Assembly: GCF_014649495.1 (NCBI RefSeq) | Contig: NZ_BMTD01000001.1 | Location: forward strand, 62,001 to 126,000 | DNA from: Streptomyces filipinensis | GTDB taxonomy: Bacteria; Actinomycetota; Actinomycetes; Streptomycetales; Streptomycetaceae | Direction of reading: 5' to 3' | Length of the DNA: 64,000 nucleotides | In this document: in pieces, positions 25,402 to 33,974 of the stretch | Layout of the letters: every line of letters begins with the position of its first letter | Position numbering within the stretch: position 1 is the stretch's first letter | Notes under the pieces: generated by a model | Seen by the model: the letters and a program-made list of their open reading frames with translations, nothing else | Told to the model about the DNA's origin: nothing | The model's database searches: none | Position numbers and translations under genes: made by a program

Positions 25402-27024
25402 ATGACGGATCTGATTCCGGCGCCGCACGCCGTCCAGGAACCGATGGGCCGGGGCGTCCCGCTGGACGGCGACACCACCCTGTGGGCGGCTCCGGGCACG
25501 GAGACCACGGAACGCTGGCTGCGCGCCACGCTCGGCGCGGCCCTGGGGCTGCCGCTGCGGCCCGGCCCCGAGGACGCCCGTGGCGGCGTACGCCTGCTCC
25601 TGGACGGCTCGCTGGAGCCGGAGGCCTACCGCCTGGGCGTGGTCGCCGACCAGGGTGTGGAGATCCGTGGCGGTGACCCGGCCGGTGTCTTCTGGGGTGC
25701 GCAGACCCTGCGTCAACTCCTCGGCCCCGAGGCGTTCCGGCGTGCGCCCGTACGCCCCGGCCGCGCCGTCGGCATCCCGCACCGGATCATCGACGATTCC
25801 CCCCGGTTCCGCTGGCGCGGTCTCCTCCTCGACGTGGCCCGGCACTTCATGCCCAAGGAAGGCGTGCTGCGCTACCTGGACCTGATGGCCGCGCACAAAC
25901 TCAACGTCTTCCACTTCCACCTGACGGACGACCAGGGCTGGCGGATCGAGATCAAGCGCCACCCGCGGCTGACGGAAACAGCCTCCTGGCGGTCGCGGAC
26001 GAAATTCGGTCACCGTGCCTCACCCCTGTGGGAGGAGAAGCCGCACGGGGGTTACTACACCCAGGACGACATCCGGGAGATCGTCGCCTACGCCGCCGAG
26101 CGGCATATCACCGTCGTCCCGGAAATCGACGTACCGGGCCACTCGCAGGCCGCCATCGCCGCGTACCCGGAACTCGGCAACACCGACGTCATCGACACCA
26201 CCGCCCTCTCCGTGTGGGACACCTGGGGGATCTCCTCCAACGTACTGGCCCCCACCGACAACACGCTGCGCTTCTACGAGGGAGTCTTCGAGGAGATCCT
26301 GGAACTGTTCCCCTCGCAGTTCATCCACGTCGGCGGCGACGAGTGCCGCAAGGAGCAGTGGAGCGGGTCGGTGACCGCCAAGAACCGGATCGCGGACCTC
26401 GGTCTGGCCGACGAGGACGAGCTGCAGGCGTGGTTCATCGGGCACTTCGGCGCGTGGCTGTCCGCGCGCGGACGGCGGCTCATCGGCTGGGACGAGATCC
26501 TGGAGGGCGGACTCGCCCCAGGGGCCGCGGTGTCGTCCTGGCGCGGCTACGGCGGCGGGATCGCGGCCGCGCGGGCCGGCCACGACGTCGTCATGTGTCC
26601 GGAACAGTACGTCTACCTGGACCACCGTCAGGCCCCGGGCGAGGACGAGCCGGTGCCGATCGGGTTCGTGCGCACCCTGGAGGACGTCTACCGGTTCGAA
26701 CCCGTCCCGCCCGGGCTCACCGAGGAGGAGGTCCGGCATGTGCTGGGCACTCAGGCCAACGTCTGGACCGAGGCGATGGAGGACGTCGCCCGCGTGGACT
26801 ACCAGACCTTCCCCCGGCTCGCGGCCTTCGCCGAGGTGGCCTGGAGCCGGCTGCCTGCCCCGGAGGAGCGGGACTTCGCCGGCTTCGAACGCCGGATGGC
26901 CGCCCATTACGCGCGCCTCGACGCCCTCGGGGTCGCCTACCGGCCGCCCGCCGGGCCCCGGCCGTGGCAGAAGCGCCCCGGCGTCCCGGGTCGCCCGATC
27001 GAGGGGCTGCCGCCGAACAAGTGA
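25402..27024 (+). CDS. GH20 beta-N-acetylhexosaminidase (cytoplasmic)
   Basis: A 540-residue family 20 glycoside hydrolase that releases terminal N-acetylglucosamine or galactosamine by substrate-assisted catalysis. The N-terminal Glyco_hydro_20b-like domain (about 5-135) precedes the TIM barrel starting at FRWRGLLLDVARHFM; the catalytic pair is D313-E314 in HVGGDECRKEQW. No signal peptide is seen, so it probably processes imported chitobiose or muropeptide sugars. AAGGAC precedes ATG 25402. It is monocistronic and may be controlled through elements in the preceding gap. Confidence 0.93.
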   Translation: MTDLIPAPHAVQEPMGRGVPLDGDTTLWAAPGTETTERWLRATLGAALGLPLRPGPEDARGGVRLLLDGSLEPEAYRLGVVADQGVEIRGGDPAGVFWGAQTLRQLLGPEAFRRAPVRPGRAVGIPHRIIDDSPRFRWRGLLLDVARHFMPKEGVLRYLDLMAAHKLNVFHFHLTDDQGWRIEIKRHPRLTETASWRSRTKFGHRASPLWEEKPHGGYYTQDDIREIVAYAAERHITVVPEIDVPGHSQAAIAAYPELGNTDVIDTTALSVWDTWGISSNVLAPTDNTLRFYEGVFEEILELFPSQFIHVGGDECRKEQWSGSVTAKNRIADLGLADEDELQAWFIGHFGAWLSARGRRLIGWDEILEGGLAPGAAVSSWRGYGGGIAAARAGHDVVMCPEQYVYLDHRQAPGEDEPVPIGFVRTLEDVYRFEPVPPGLTEEEVRHVLGTQANVWTEAMEDVARVDYQTFPRLAAFAEVAWSRLPAPEERDFAGFERRMAAHYARLDALGVAYRPPAGPRPWQKRPGVPGRPIEGLPPNK

Positions 27025-27281
27025 CCGCCCCGAACGCATGACCGCTGCGAACATGTAATGGAAAACCGCTCCAAGGGTCACCGAAGAGTGTCAATCGGTG
27101 CGCACCGGTGATGGCGTGCGAAAACGGACCATCTCCGTGGTGAGGTGGGCGAATGCCTCCTAGCGGACCCCCGCGTTCGGCCGTTGCGAAGATGTGCCAG
27201 AGTTGCCACGTCCGCCCTGTGAGCACGTACCGTACGGCCACACAGGTGGGACCAGTGGGGCAGCGGGAAGGGGCAGCCGGT

Positions 27282-28175
27282 TTGACCACGCACGCACCGC
27301 AGGCGGCGCAGGCCGTCACGCTGCCCACGACGCTGGACGAGGCGGTGGCGGCCCTCGCCGCCATGCCCGCCGCCGTGCCCGTCGCGGGTGGCACCGACTT
27401 GATGGCCGCCGTCAACTCCGGTCAGCTCAGGCCCACCGCCCTGGTGGGTCTCGGGCGGATCAGCGAGATCCGGGGCTGGCAGTACCAGGACGGCCACGCG
27501 CTGCTCGGCGCGGGCCTCACGCACGCACGCATGGGCCGCCCCGACTTCGCGGCCCTGATCCCGGCGCTCGCGGCCGCCGCGCGCGCCGCGGGCCCGCCGC
27601 ACATCCGCAACGCGGGCACCCTCGGCGGCAACATCGCCTCCGCCTCCCCCACCGGGGACGCGCTGCCGGTGCTGGCCGCCCTGGAGGCGACACTGATCAT
27701 CGCGGGCCCGGGCGGAGCCCGCCGGGAGATCCCGGTGTCGCACCTGCTGGCCGGCATGGAGATGCTGCGCGGGGGTGAACTCATCGGCTACGTGCGCGTG
27801 CCGCTGCTGCACGCCCCGCAGGTCTTCCTGAAGGCCACCGGGCGCACCGGGCCGGGCCGCGCGCTGGCTTCCGTGGCCCTCGTCCTCGACCCCGCCCGGC
27901 GCGGGGTGCGGTGCGCCGTCGGCGCCATAGCGCCGATGCCGCTCAGGCCCCTGGAGGCCGAGCAGTGGGTCGCCCAGCTGATCGACTGGGACAACGACCG
28001 CGCGCTCGTCCCGGAGGCCCTGAACGCCTTCGGCGAGTACGTCGCCGCGGCCTGCATCCCGGACCCGGCACCGGAGCCCGACGGCTCGGTGGCCCCGCTT
28101 CCGCCCGCCGTACTGCACCTGCGGCGCACCGTCGCCGCACTGGCCCGACGAGCACTGGGGAGGGCGCTGTCGTGA
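27282..28175 (+). CDS. FAD-binding subunit of a xanthine dehydrogenase-family complex
   Basis: A 297-residue CO dehydrogenase/xanthine dehydrogenase flavoprotein subunit. The FAD-binding signatures are intact: AGGTDLMAAVNSG near residues 35-47 and AGTLGGNIASASPTGD near 112-127. The likely start is TTG 27282 (MTTHAPQ), about 8 bases after GGGAAGGGG; GTGs at 27246 and 27255 are alternatives, and the frame is open to 27153. The stop overlaps the next GTG by 4 bases. It forms an operon with the Fe-S and large subunits. Confidence 0.9.
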   Translation: MTTHAPQAAQAVTLPTTLDEAVAALAAMPAAVPVAGGTDLMAAVNSGQLRPTALVGLGRISEIRGWQYQDGHALLGAGLTHARMGRPDFAALIPALAAAARAAGPPHIRNAGTLGGNIASASPTGDALPVLAALEATLIIAGPGGARREIPVSHLLAGMEMLRGGELIGYVRVPLLHAPQVFLKATGRTGPGRALASVALVLDPARRGVRCAVGAIAPMPLRPLEAEQWVAQLIDWDNDRALVPEALNAFGEYVAAACIPDPAPEPDGSVAPLPPAVLHLRRTVAALARRALGRALS

Positions 28176-30208
28176 CCGACGACCAGCACGGAGAGGGCAC
28201 GCCCCAGGGCGGCGGACGCTGGGACCCGCTGCCCCAGGGCGACTACGACGACGGCGCCACCGCCTTCGTCAAGCTCCCCGAGGGCGGCATCGACGCCCTG
28301 CTGTCCGGCGACAGCCCGCTGGCCGCGCCGGGTCACGGCTATGTGCCGCCGCGGATAACGGCCGCCCCCGGCGCCGGGGACCCCGCCGCGCCCGGCACCT
28401 GGACCGCGCCCGCGGGCGGGGCCCAGTGGCCCGACCCGAACGCCACGCCCGCCCAGCCCGCGGACGACCGGTTCACCTACCAGCCCGGTGCGACGCAGCA
28501 CTGGACCTTCGAGGAGCCCGCGGCCCCGGCCGCACCCGGGCACGACGTCACCGGGCAGTGGTCCATCCCGGTCGCCGGCGGCGATCTCCCGGACGAGTCG
28601 GGCGAGTTCACCACGTCCGCCCTGGTCGAGCAGTGGGGCGGCACCCCGCCGGCCACCCTGCCCGGCGGCGCGCCCGCGCCGTGGGCGACACAGGACACCG
28701 GCGGCCCCTGGAACCGGCCCGCGGACGCCGGCCACCCCGGCCTGCCCGACCACACCGACGCGCACCCCGCGGGCGGTCCGGCCGAGCCCGGCCCCGGCGG
28801 CGCGCCGGCGCAGGGGTACGCGCCGGACGAGCAGGGGCACGCGCCCGAGGAGCGGTACGGGCACGACCGCGCCGGCCACGAAGAGGCCGGACGGGCCGAG
28901 GCCGGCCGCCCGGACGACCAGGCCGGCACCGGCCACGAGCAGGCCGGCCAGGCGGGCACCGGGCACGCGGACGGGACCCGGAAGCACGCCGGCGCCGTCC
29001 ACCCGGGCGACTCCGTCGCGCACGTCCAGGCGGGGCACCCCGGCGAGTTCGCCGCGCCCGCCGCGGCACCCGAGCAGCGGCCCGGACCGGTGGTGGCGGG
29101 CACGGACGGACACGACCCCGCCGGGGCCCCTGAGCGCCCCGCTGACGGCCCGGCAGGCCATGAGGGTCCCGAGACCCCGACCGAGGCCCCGCAGGCCGCC
29201 ACAGCCCCCGTCGCGCCCGCCCCGCCGGACACGCCCGGGACCGCCGCCCCGGCGGCACCGGAGAACTCCGCCGGGGCAGCCGTAGCAGCCGTGGCGGAGG
29301 AACCGGCCGAACCGGTCGACGCCGCCGTACCGCATCCGCATCCGGGCGAGGACGACACGCCCGAAGGTGCGGCCGAGACCACCGGGGAGGCCGCGGAGGC
29401 ACCCGCCGACGGCCCCGCTCCCGAGGCGGCCCAGGAGCACACCGCGCCCCTCCCGCCGCACGACGACCACCCGCTCGCCTCGTACGTCCTGCGCGTCAAC
29501 GGCGCCGACCGGCCCGTCACCGACGCCTGGATCGGCGAGTCGCTGCTGTACGTCCTGCGGGAGCGGCTCGGACTCGCGGGCGCCAAGGACGGCTGCTCGC
29601 AGGGCGAGTGCGGGGCCTGCAACGTTCAGGTCGACGGACGCCTGGTGGCCTCCTGCCTGGTCCCGGCGGTGACCGCGGCCGGCAGCGAGGTGCGCACGGT
29701 CGAGGGCCTGGCCGCCGACGGACAGCCCTCCGACGTGCAGCGCGCGCTCGCCCGGTGCGGTGCCGTGCAGTGCGGTTTCTGCGTGCCGGGCATGGCGATG
29801 ACCCTGCACGACCTGCTGGAGGGCAACCCCGCGCCGACCGAGCTGGAGACGCGGCAGGCACTGTGCGGCAACCTCTGCCGCTGCTCCGGCTACCGGGGCG
29901 TCCTGCAGGCCGTCCAGGAGGTCGTCGCCGAACGCGAGGCCTCGCACGGAGCCGACACCGAGACGGACGCGGGCGAGGCCCGTATCCCCCATCAGGCGGG
30001 CCCCGGCGCAGGCGGCGTCAACCCGTCGGCGTTCGAGGCACCGGGCGCGTTCGACACGCCGCGCGCCGCTCCCGGCGGCTACGGCGACGCACCGGATGCG
30101 TACGGCGCACCCGGCCCGTACGGCACACCGCCGCACGGCACCCCGGGACCGCACGACCCGCACGGCCCGTACGACCAGCACTACGGCCAGGACGGAGGCC
30201 AGGTGTGA
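28172..30208 (+). CDS. [2Fe-2S] subunit of a xanthine dehydrogenase-family complex with a giant disordered N-terminal arm
   Basis: A 678-residue protein, four times the roughly 160-170 residues usual for this subunit. Residues 1-430 are low-complexity Pro/Ala/Gly/Glu/His-rich sequence with no recognisable fold. Residues about 432-600 form the normal electron-transfer subunit: a plant-type ferredoxin cluster at C475, C480, C483 and C495, and a second helical cluster with CGFC and CRC. A further disordered tail of about 80 residues rich in Pro, Tyr and His follows. GGAGGG lies 8 bases before GTG 28172. All four-Cys sets are complete, so both clusters should assemble. Confidence 0.9.
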   Translation: MTDDQHGEGTPQGGGRWDPLPQGDYDDGATAFVKLPEGGIDALLSGDSPLAAPGHGYVPPRITAAPGAGDPAAPGTWTAPAGGAQWPDPNATPAQPADDRFTYQPGATQHWTFEEPAAPAAPGHDVTGQWSIPVAGGDLPDESGEFTTSALVEQWGGTPPATLPGGAPAPWATQDTGGPWNRPADAGHPGLPDHTDAHPAGGPAEPGPGGAPAQGYAPDEQGHAPEERYGHDRAGHEEAGRAEAGRPDDQAGTGHEQAGQAGTGHADGTRKHAGAVHPGDSVAHVQAGHPGEFAAPAAAPEQRPGPVVAGTDGHDPAGAPERPADGPAGHEGPETPTEAPQAATAPVAPAPPDTPGTAAPAAPENSAGAAVAAVAEEPAEPVDAAVPHPHPGEDDTPEGAAETTGEAAEAPADGPAPEAAQEHTAPLPPHDDHPLASYVLRVNGADRPVTDAWIGESLLYVLRERLGLAGAKDGCSQGECGACNVQVDGRLVASCLVPAVTAAGSEVRTVEGLAADGQPSDVQRALARCGAVQCGFCVPGMAMTLHDLLEGNPAPTELETRQALCGNLCRCSGYRGVLQAVQEVVAEREASHGADTETDAGEARIPHQAGPGAGGVNPSAFEAPGAFDTPRAAPGGYGDAPDAYGAPGPYGTPPHGTPGPHDPHGPYDQHYGQDGGQV

Positions 30209-32517
30209 GCAACGAAGCCGGCACGGCGACCACCGCCGCGGAACCCGCCGCCGAGACCGAGGGCGGATGGCCGCACGGCCTCGGCGCCTCCCTGCCGCAC
30301 GCCGACGCCCGCGCCAAGACCGAGGGCACCTTCCCGTACGCCGCCGACCTGTGGGCCGAGGGCCTGCTGTGGGCGGCCGTCCTGCGCTCCCCGCACGCGC
30401 ACGCGCGCATCGTGTCCGTCGACACCAGCCACGCGCGCGAGATGCCCGGCGTACGGGCCGTCGTCACCCACGAGGACGTGCCCGGTACCCCCCGCCACGG
30501 CCGGGGCGTCCCCGACCGGCCGGTGTTCGCCTCCGAGGTGGTACGCCACCACGGCGAGCCCATCGCGGCCGTGGCCGCCGACCACCCGGACACCGCGCGG
30601 ATGGCCGCCGCCGCCGTCATCGTCGAGTACGAGGTACTCGACCCGGTCACCGACCCCGAGCAGGCCTTCGAGGCCGAGCCGCTGCACCCCGACGGCAACC
30701 TGATCCGGCACATCCCGCTGCACCACGGCGACCCGGAGGCCGCCGGCGAGGTCGTCGTCGAGGGCCTGTACCGCATAGGGCGCCAGGACCCGGCCCCGAT
30801 CGGCGCCGAGGCCGGCCTCGCCGTGCCCCGCCCCGACGGCGGCGTGGAGCTCTACCTCGCCTCCACCGACCCGCACAGCGACCGCAACACCGCCGCGGCC
30901 TGCTACGGCCTGTCCCCGGATCGGGTGAAGATCGTGGTCACCGGGGTGCCCGGCGCCACCGCCGACCGTGAGGACCAGGGCTTCCAGCTGCCGCTCGGCC
31001 TGCTCGCCCTGAAGACCGGCTGTCCGGTGAAGCTCACGGCCACCCGCGAGGAGTCCTTCCTCGGCCACGCCCACCGTCACCCGACGCTGCTCCGGTACCG
31101 CCACCACGCCGACGGCGAGGGCAAGCTGGTGAAGGTCGAGGCGCAGATCCTCCTGGACGCGGGCGCGTACGCCGACACCTCCGCCGACGCCCTGGCCGCC
31201 GCGGTCTCCTTCGCGTGCGGCCCGTACGTCGTCCCCAACGCCTTCATCGAGGGCTGGGCCGTACGCACCAACAACCCGCCCTCCGGCCATGTGCGCGGCG
31301 AGGGCGCGATGCAGGTGTGCGCGGCCTACGAGGCGCAGATGGACAAGCTGGCCAAGAAGCTGGGCCTGGACCCGGCCGAACTGCGCCTGCGCAACGTCCT
31401 GGCGACGGGGGACGTCCTCCCGATCGGCCAGACGGTGACGTGCCCGGCACCGGTGGCCGAACTCCTCCAGGCCGTCCGCGACTTCCCGCTCCCGGCCCTC
31501 CCCAAGGACACCCCCGAGGAGGAGTGGCTGCTGCCCGGCGGCCCCGAGGGCGCGGGCGAACCGGACGCGGTGCGCCGGGGCGTCGGCTACGGCCTGGGCA
31601 TGGTGCACATGCTCGGTGCGGAGGGCGCCGACGAGGTGTCCACGGCGACCGTCAAGGTCCACGACGGCGTCGCGACCGTGCTGTGCGCGGCCGTCGAGAC
31701 CGGCCAGGGCTTCACCACCCTCGCCCGGCAGATCGTCCAGGAGACCCTCGGCATCGAGGAGGTCCACGTGGCGCCGGTCGACACCGACCAGCCGCCCGCC
31801 GGCCCGGGCTGCCGGGGCCGGCACACCTGGGTGTCGGGCGGGGCGGTGGAGCGGGCGGCGAAGATGGTCCGCACCCAGCTGCTGCAGCCCCTGGCGCACA
31901 AGTTCGGCATGTCCACCGAGCTGCTGCAGATCACGGACGGCAAGATCACCTCGTACGACGGCGTGCTCTCGACGACCGTCACGGAGGCGATGGACGGCAA
32001 GGAGCTGTGGGCCACCGCCCAGTGCCGCCCGCACCCCACCGAGCCGCTGAACGCCTCCGGGCAGGGCGACGCCTTCGTGGGCCTCGCCTTCTGCGCGATC
32101 CGCGCGGTGGTGGACGTCGACATCGAGCTGGGCTCGGTCCGGGTGGTGGAACTGGCGGTCGCCCAGGACGTGGGCCGGGTCCTCAACCCGACCCAGCTGG
32201 CCGCCCGGATCGAGGCGGGCGTCACCCAGGGCGTCGGCATCGCCCTCACCGAGAACCTCCGTACCCCACGCGGCCTGATCCGCCACCCCGACCTGACCGG
32301 ATACGCCCTCCCGACCGCCCTGGACGCGCCGGACATCCGCATCGTCAAACTGGTCGAGGAACGGGACGTGGTCGCCCCCTTCGGCGCCAAGTCCGTCAGC
32401 GCGGTCCCGGTCGTGACGGCACCGGCCGCGATCGCCTCCGCCGTCCGCGCGGCCACCGGCCGCCCGGTCAACCGGCTCCCGATCCGTCCGCAGGCGGCGG
32501 TGGTGACGGCCCCGTGA
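30205..32517 (+). CDS. Molybdopterin-binding large subunit homologue, lacking catalytic signatures
   Basis: A 770-residue homologue of the xanthine/aldehyde oxidase molybdenum subunit. The aldehyde-oxidase a/b hammerhead domain (about 25-135) and MoCo-binding domains are present, and some signatures remain (SGHVRGEGAMQ, ETGQGFTTL). Two are lost. Where GGGFGGKE is expected there is GATADREDQGF (250-260), and where GVGE with the base Glu is expected there is SVSA (730-733), so the catalytic Glu is Ala733. Molybdenum hydroxylase activity of the usual type is therefore doubtful. GGAGG precedes GTG 30205, which overlaps the previous stop. Confidence 0.9.
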   Translation: MSNEAGTATTAAEPAAETEGGWPHGLGASLPHADARAKTEGTFPYAADLWAEGLLWAAVLRSPHAHARIVSVDTSHAREMPGVRAVVTHEDVPGTPRHGRGVPDRPVFASEVVRHHGEPIAAVAADHPDTARMAAAAVIVEYEVLDPVTDPEQAFEAEPLHPDGNLIRHIPLHHGDPEAAGEVVVEGLYRIGRQDPAPIGAEAGLAVPRPDGGVELYLASTDPHSDRNTAAACYGLSPDRVKIVVTGVPGATADREDQGFQLPLGLLALKTGCPVKLTATREESFLGHAHRHPTLLRYRHHADGEGKLVKVEAQILLDAGAYADTSADALAAAVSFACGPYVVPNAFIEGWAVRTNNPPSGHVRGEGAMQVCAAYEAQMDKLAKKLGLDPAELRLRNVLATGDVLPIGQTVTCPAPVAELLQAVRDFPLPALPKDTPEEEWLLPGGPEGAGEPDAVRRGVGYGLGMVHMLGAEGADEVSTATVKVHDGVATVLCAAVETGQGFTTLARQIVQETLGIEEVHVAPVDTDQPPAGPGCRGRHTWVSGGAVERAAKMVRTQLLQPLAHKFGMSTELLQITDGKITSYDGVLSTTVTEAMDGKELWATAQCRPHPTEPLNASGQGDAFVGLAFCAIRAVVDVDIELGSVRVVELAVAQDVGRVLNPTQLAARIEAGVTQGVGIALTENLRTPRGLIRHPDLTGYALPTALDAPDIRIVKLVEERDVVAPFGAKSVSAVPVVTAPAAIASAVRAATGRPVNRLPIRPQAAVVTAP

Positions 32518-32654
32518 GCACTCCCGAGACCCCGCCCGGCCCGGAGGAGCCGCGCTACGAGCCCCCGCCCAGCATGGGCAAGCTGTTCGGGTGGATCCTG
32601 CTGTTCGTCGTGGCGGCCCTGGCCGTCGTCCTGGGCGGCATCTACTTCACCTGA
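32514..32654 (+). CDS. 46-residue single-pass membrane protein, last gene of the XDH-like operon
   Basis: GTG 32514 overlaps the large-subunit stop by 4 bases. The product has a Pro/Glu-rich N-terminus (about 22 residues) and one transmembrane helix (LFGWILLFVVAALAVVLGGIYF). It is too small for a known enzyme. Its coupling suggests it anchors or accompanies the oxidoreductase at the membrane, which is inference. Confidence 0.7.
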   Translation: MSTPETPPGPEEPRYEPPPSMGKLFGWILLFVVAALAVVLGGIYFT

Positions 32655-32791
32655 GCCGTCCCCGTACGGTCGCCCGACGTCCTTCCTGGTGAGGGCCGTT
32701 GTCAGTGGGGCGGCGTAGGGTGCTGAGTGGTGGGGGCAGCGGCACTCACGGACTCGACTGAGCACCGTACGGGGAAGATCGCGGGGGAGCG

Positions 32792-33952
32792 ATGAGCACG
32801 ACCGACGCCGGCGTCACGGCGATCACGCTGACCGAGGCGGAGCTGGACCGCTATGTCACGCACGCGCCGACCCGCGGCCTGCTCAGCGGCACCGGCCTGC
32901 CCGCGGCCACCGACCTGCTGACCTTCTCCCCGCTGCGCAGGCACGGTCTGCGCACGCTCGCCGACGCCGCCGAGGGCCCGTTCCGCGTGGCCGACGAGCT
33001 GCGGGACCGGCTGGTGATCGGCGAACTGCTCAACCCCGCCGGCATGCGGCGCGAGTCGATCCTGCTCGACGGCGTCACCGGCGAGCTGACGACGGCGTAC
33101 CTCTCCACCCCGTCCGACCCGCGCCCCTTCGCGCCCTCCCTGGACACCCTGCTGCGCTTCGCCGCGGTCACGGAGGAACTGGCCGGTCTGCGCGGCCGTT
33201 TCGCCTCCCTGGCGGGTCAGTACGGCCCCCGGACGGCGGCCGAGGCGACCCGCCGGCTGCTCTCCCTGTTCGAGGAGGGCGCGGACGGCGAGGTCCCGCC
33301 GTACTGGAAGGCGGCGGCCCTGATCCGCCCGCTCGCGCTCGGCGCGGGCCCCGGCACGGCGTCGGGGCTGACCCTGGACGTCCCCGCCCGCCTGCTGGAC
33401 CAGGAGTTCGGGCACGGCCGGGTGGTGCGCTTCGAGGAGGTCGACTTCCCCGCCACGCTCACGCACGACCCGACCCGGCGCTTCCTGCGCGAGACCGGGC
33501 TGCCGGAGGCGGCGGTCCTCTTCCACGCGGACACGGACGTCCCGCTGCCGACGCTGCGGGAGTACGTCACCGAGGACCACGCGGACGGCGGCCTCCTCGG
33601 TGAACTCCCCGCGCACGCCGACCACTTGATCCGTCTGGGCCGCCTGGTAGGGGACCACAGCCTGGTGGTCGACGGCAGAACGGGCGCGGTCCTGACCTAC
33701 AGCGGGCCCGAGGGGACGCTCCATCCCCTCAACACCGACGTCTCCACCCTCGCCTTCACGCTCTGGCTCCTGCACCACGAGCGCACCATCGACGAACACC
33801 TGGGCAACGAACTGACGACCCGGGCCTACGACCACCTGGCCGCGGCCATGCTGCACACCCTGACCGCCCTCGACCCCACGGCCGGCCTCCCGGACACGAC
33901 CTGGCACTACTGGACGCACCTGTTCCGGGACGAGGCGGGCGGGGTCCTGTGA
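32792..33952 (+). CDS. SUKH-4-like immunity-family protein (orphan)
   Basis: A 386-residue cytoplasmic protein with two similar-looking halves. Motifs such as FRVADELRDRLVIGEL and LVGDHSLVVDGRTGAVLTYSGPEGTLHPLNTDVSTLAFTLWLLH (read in parts) resemble the SUKH-4 family, whose members often protect against polymorphic toxins in Streptomyces. No toxin gene adjoins it. GGGGGAG precedes ATG 32792. Family assignment is from memory of the pattern and is only moderately sure. Confidence 0.6.
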   Translation: MSTTDAGVTAITLTEAELDRYVTHAPTRGLLSGTGLPAATDLLTFSPLRRHGLRTLADAAEGPFRVADELRDRLVIGELLNPAGMRRESILLDGVTGELTTAYLSTPSDPRPFAPSLDTLLRFAAVTEELAGLRGRFASLAGQYGPRTAAEATRRLLSLFEEGADGEVPPYWKAAALIRPLALGAGPGTASGLTLDVPARLLDQEFGHGRVVRFEEVDFPATLTHDPTRRFLRETGLPEAAVLFHADTDVPLPTLREYVTEDHADGGLLGELPAHADHLIRLGRLVGDHSLVVDGRTGAVLTYSGPEGTLHPLNTDVSTLAFTLWLLHHERTIDEHLGNELTTRAYDHLAAAMLHTLTALDPTAGLPDTTWHYWTHLFRDEAGGVL

Positions 33953-33974
33953 CCCGGCCCGCCCGGCGCCCCGG

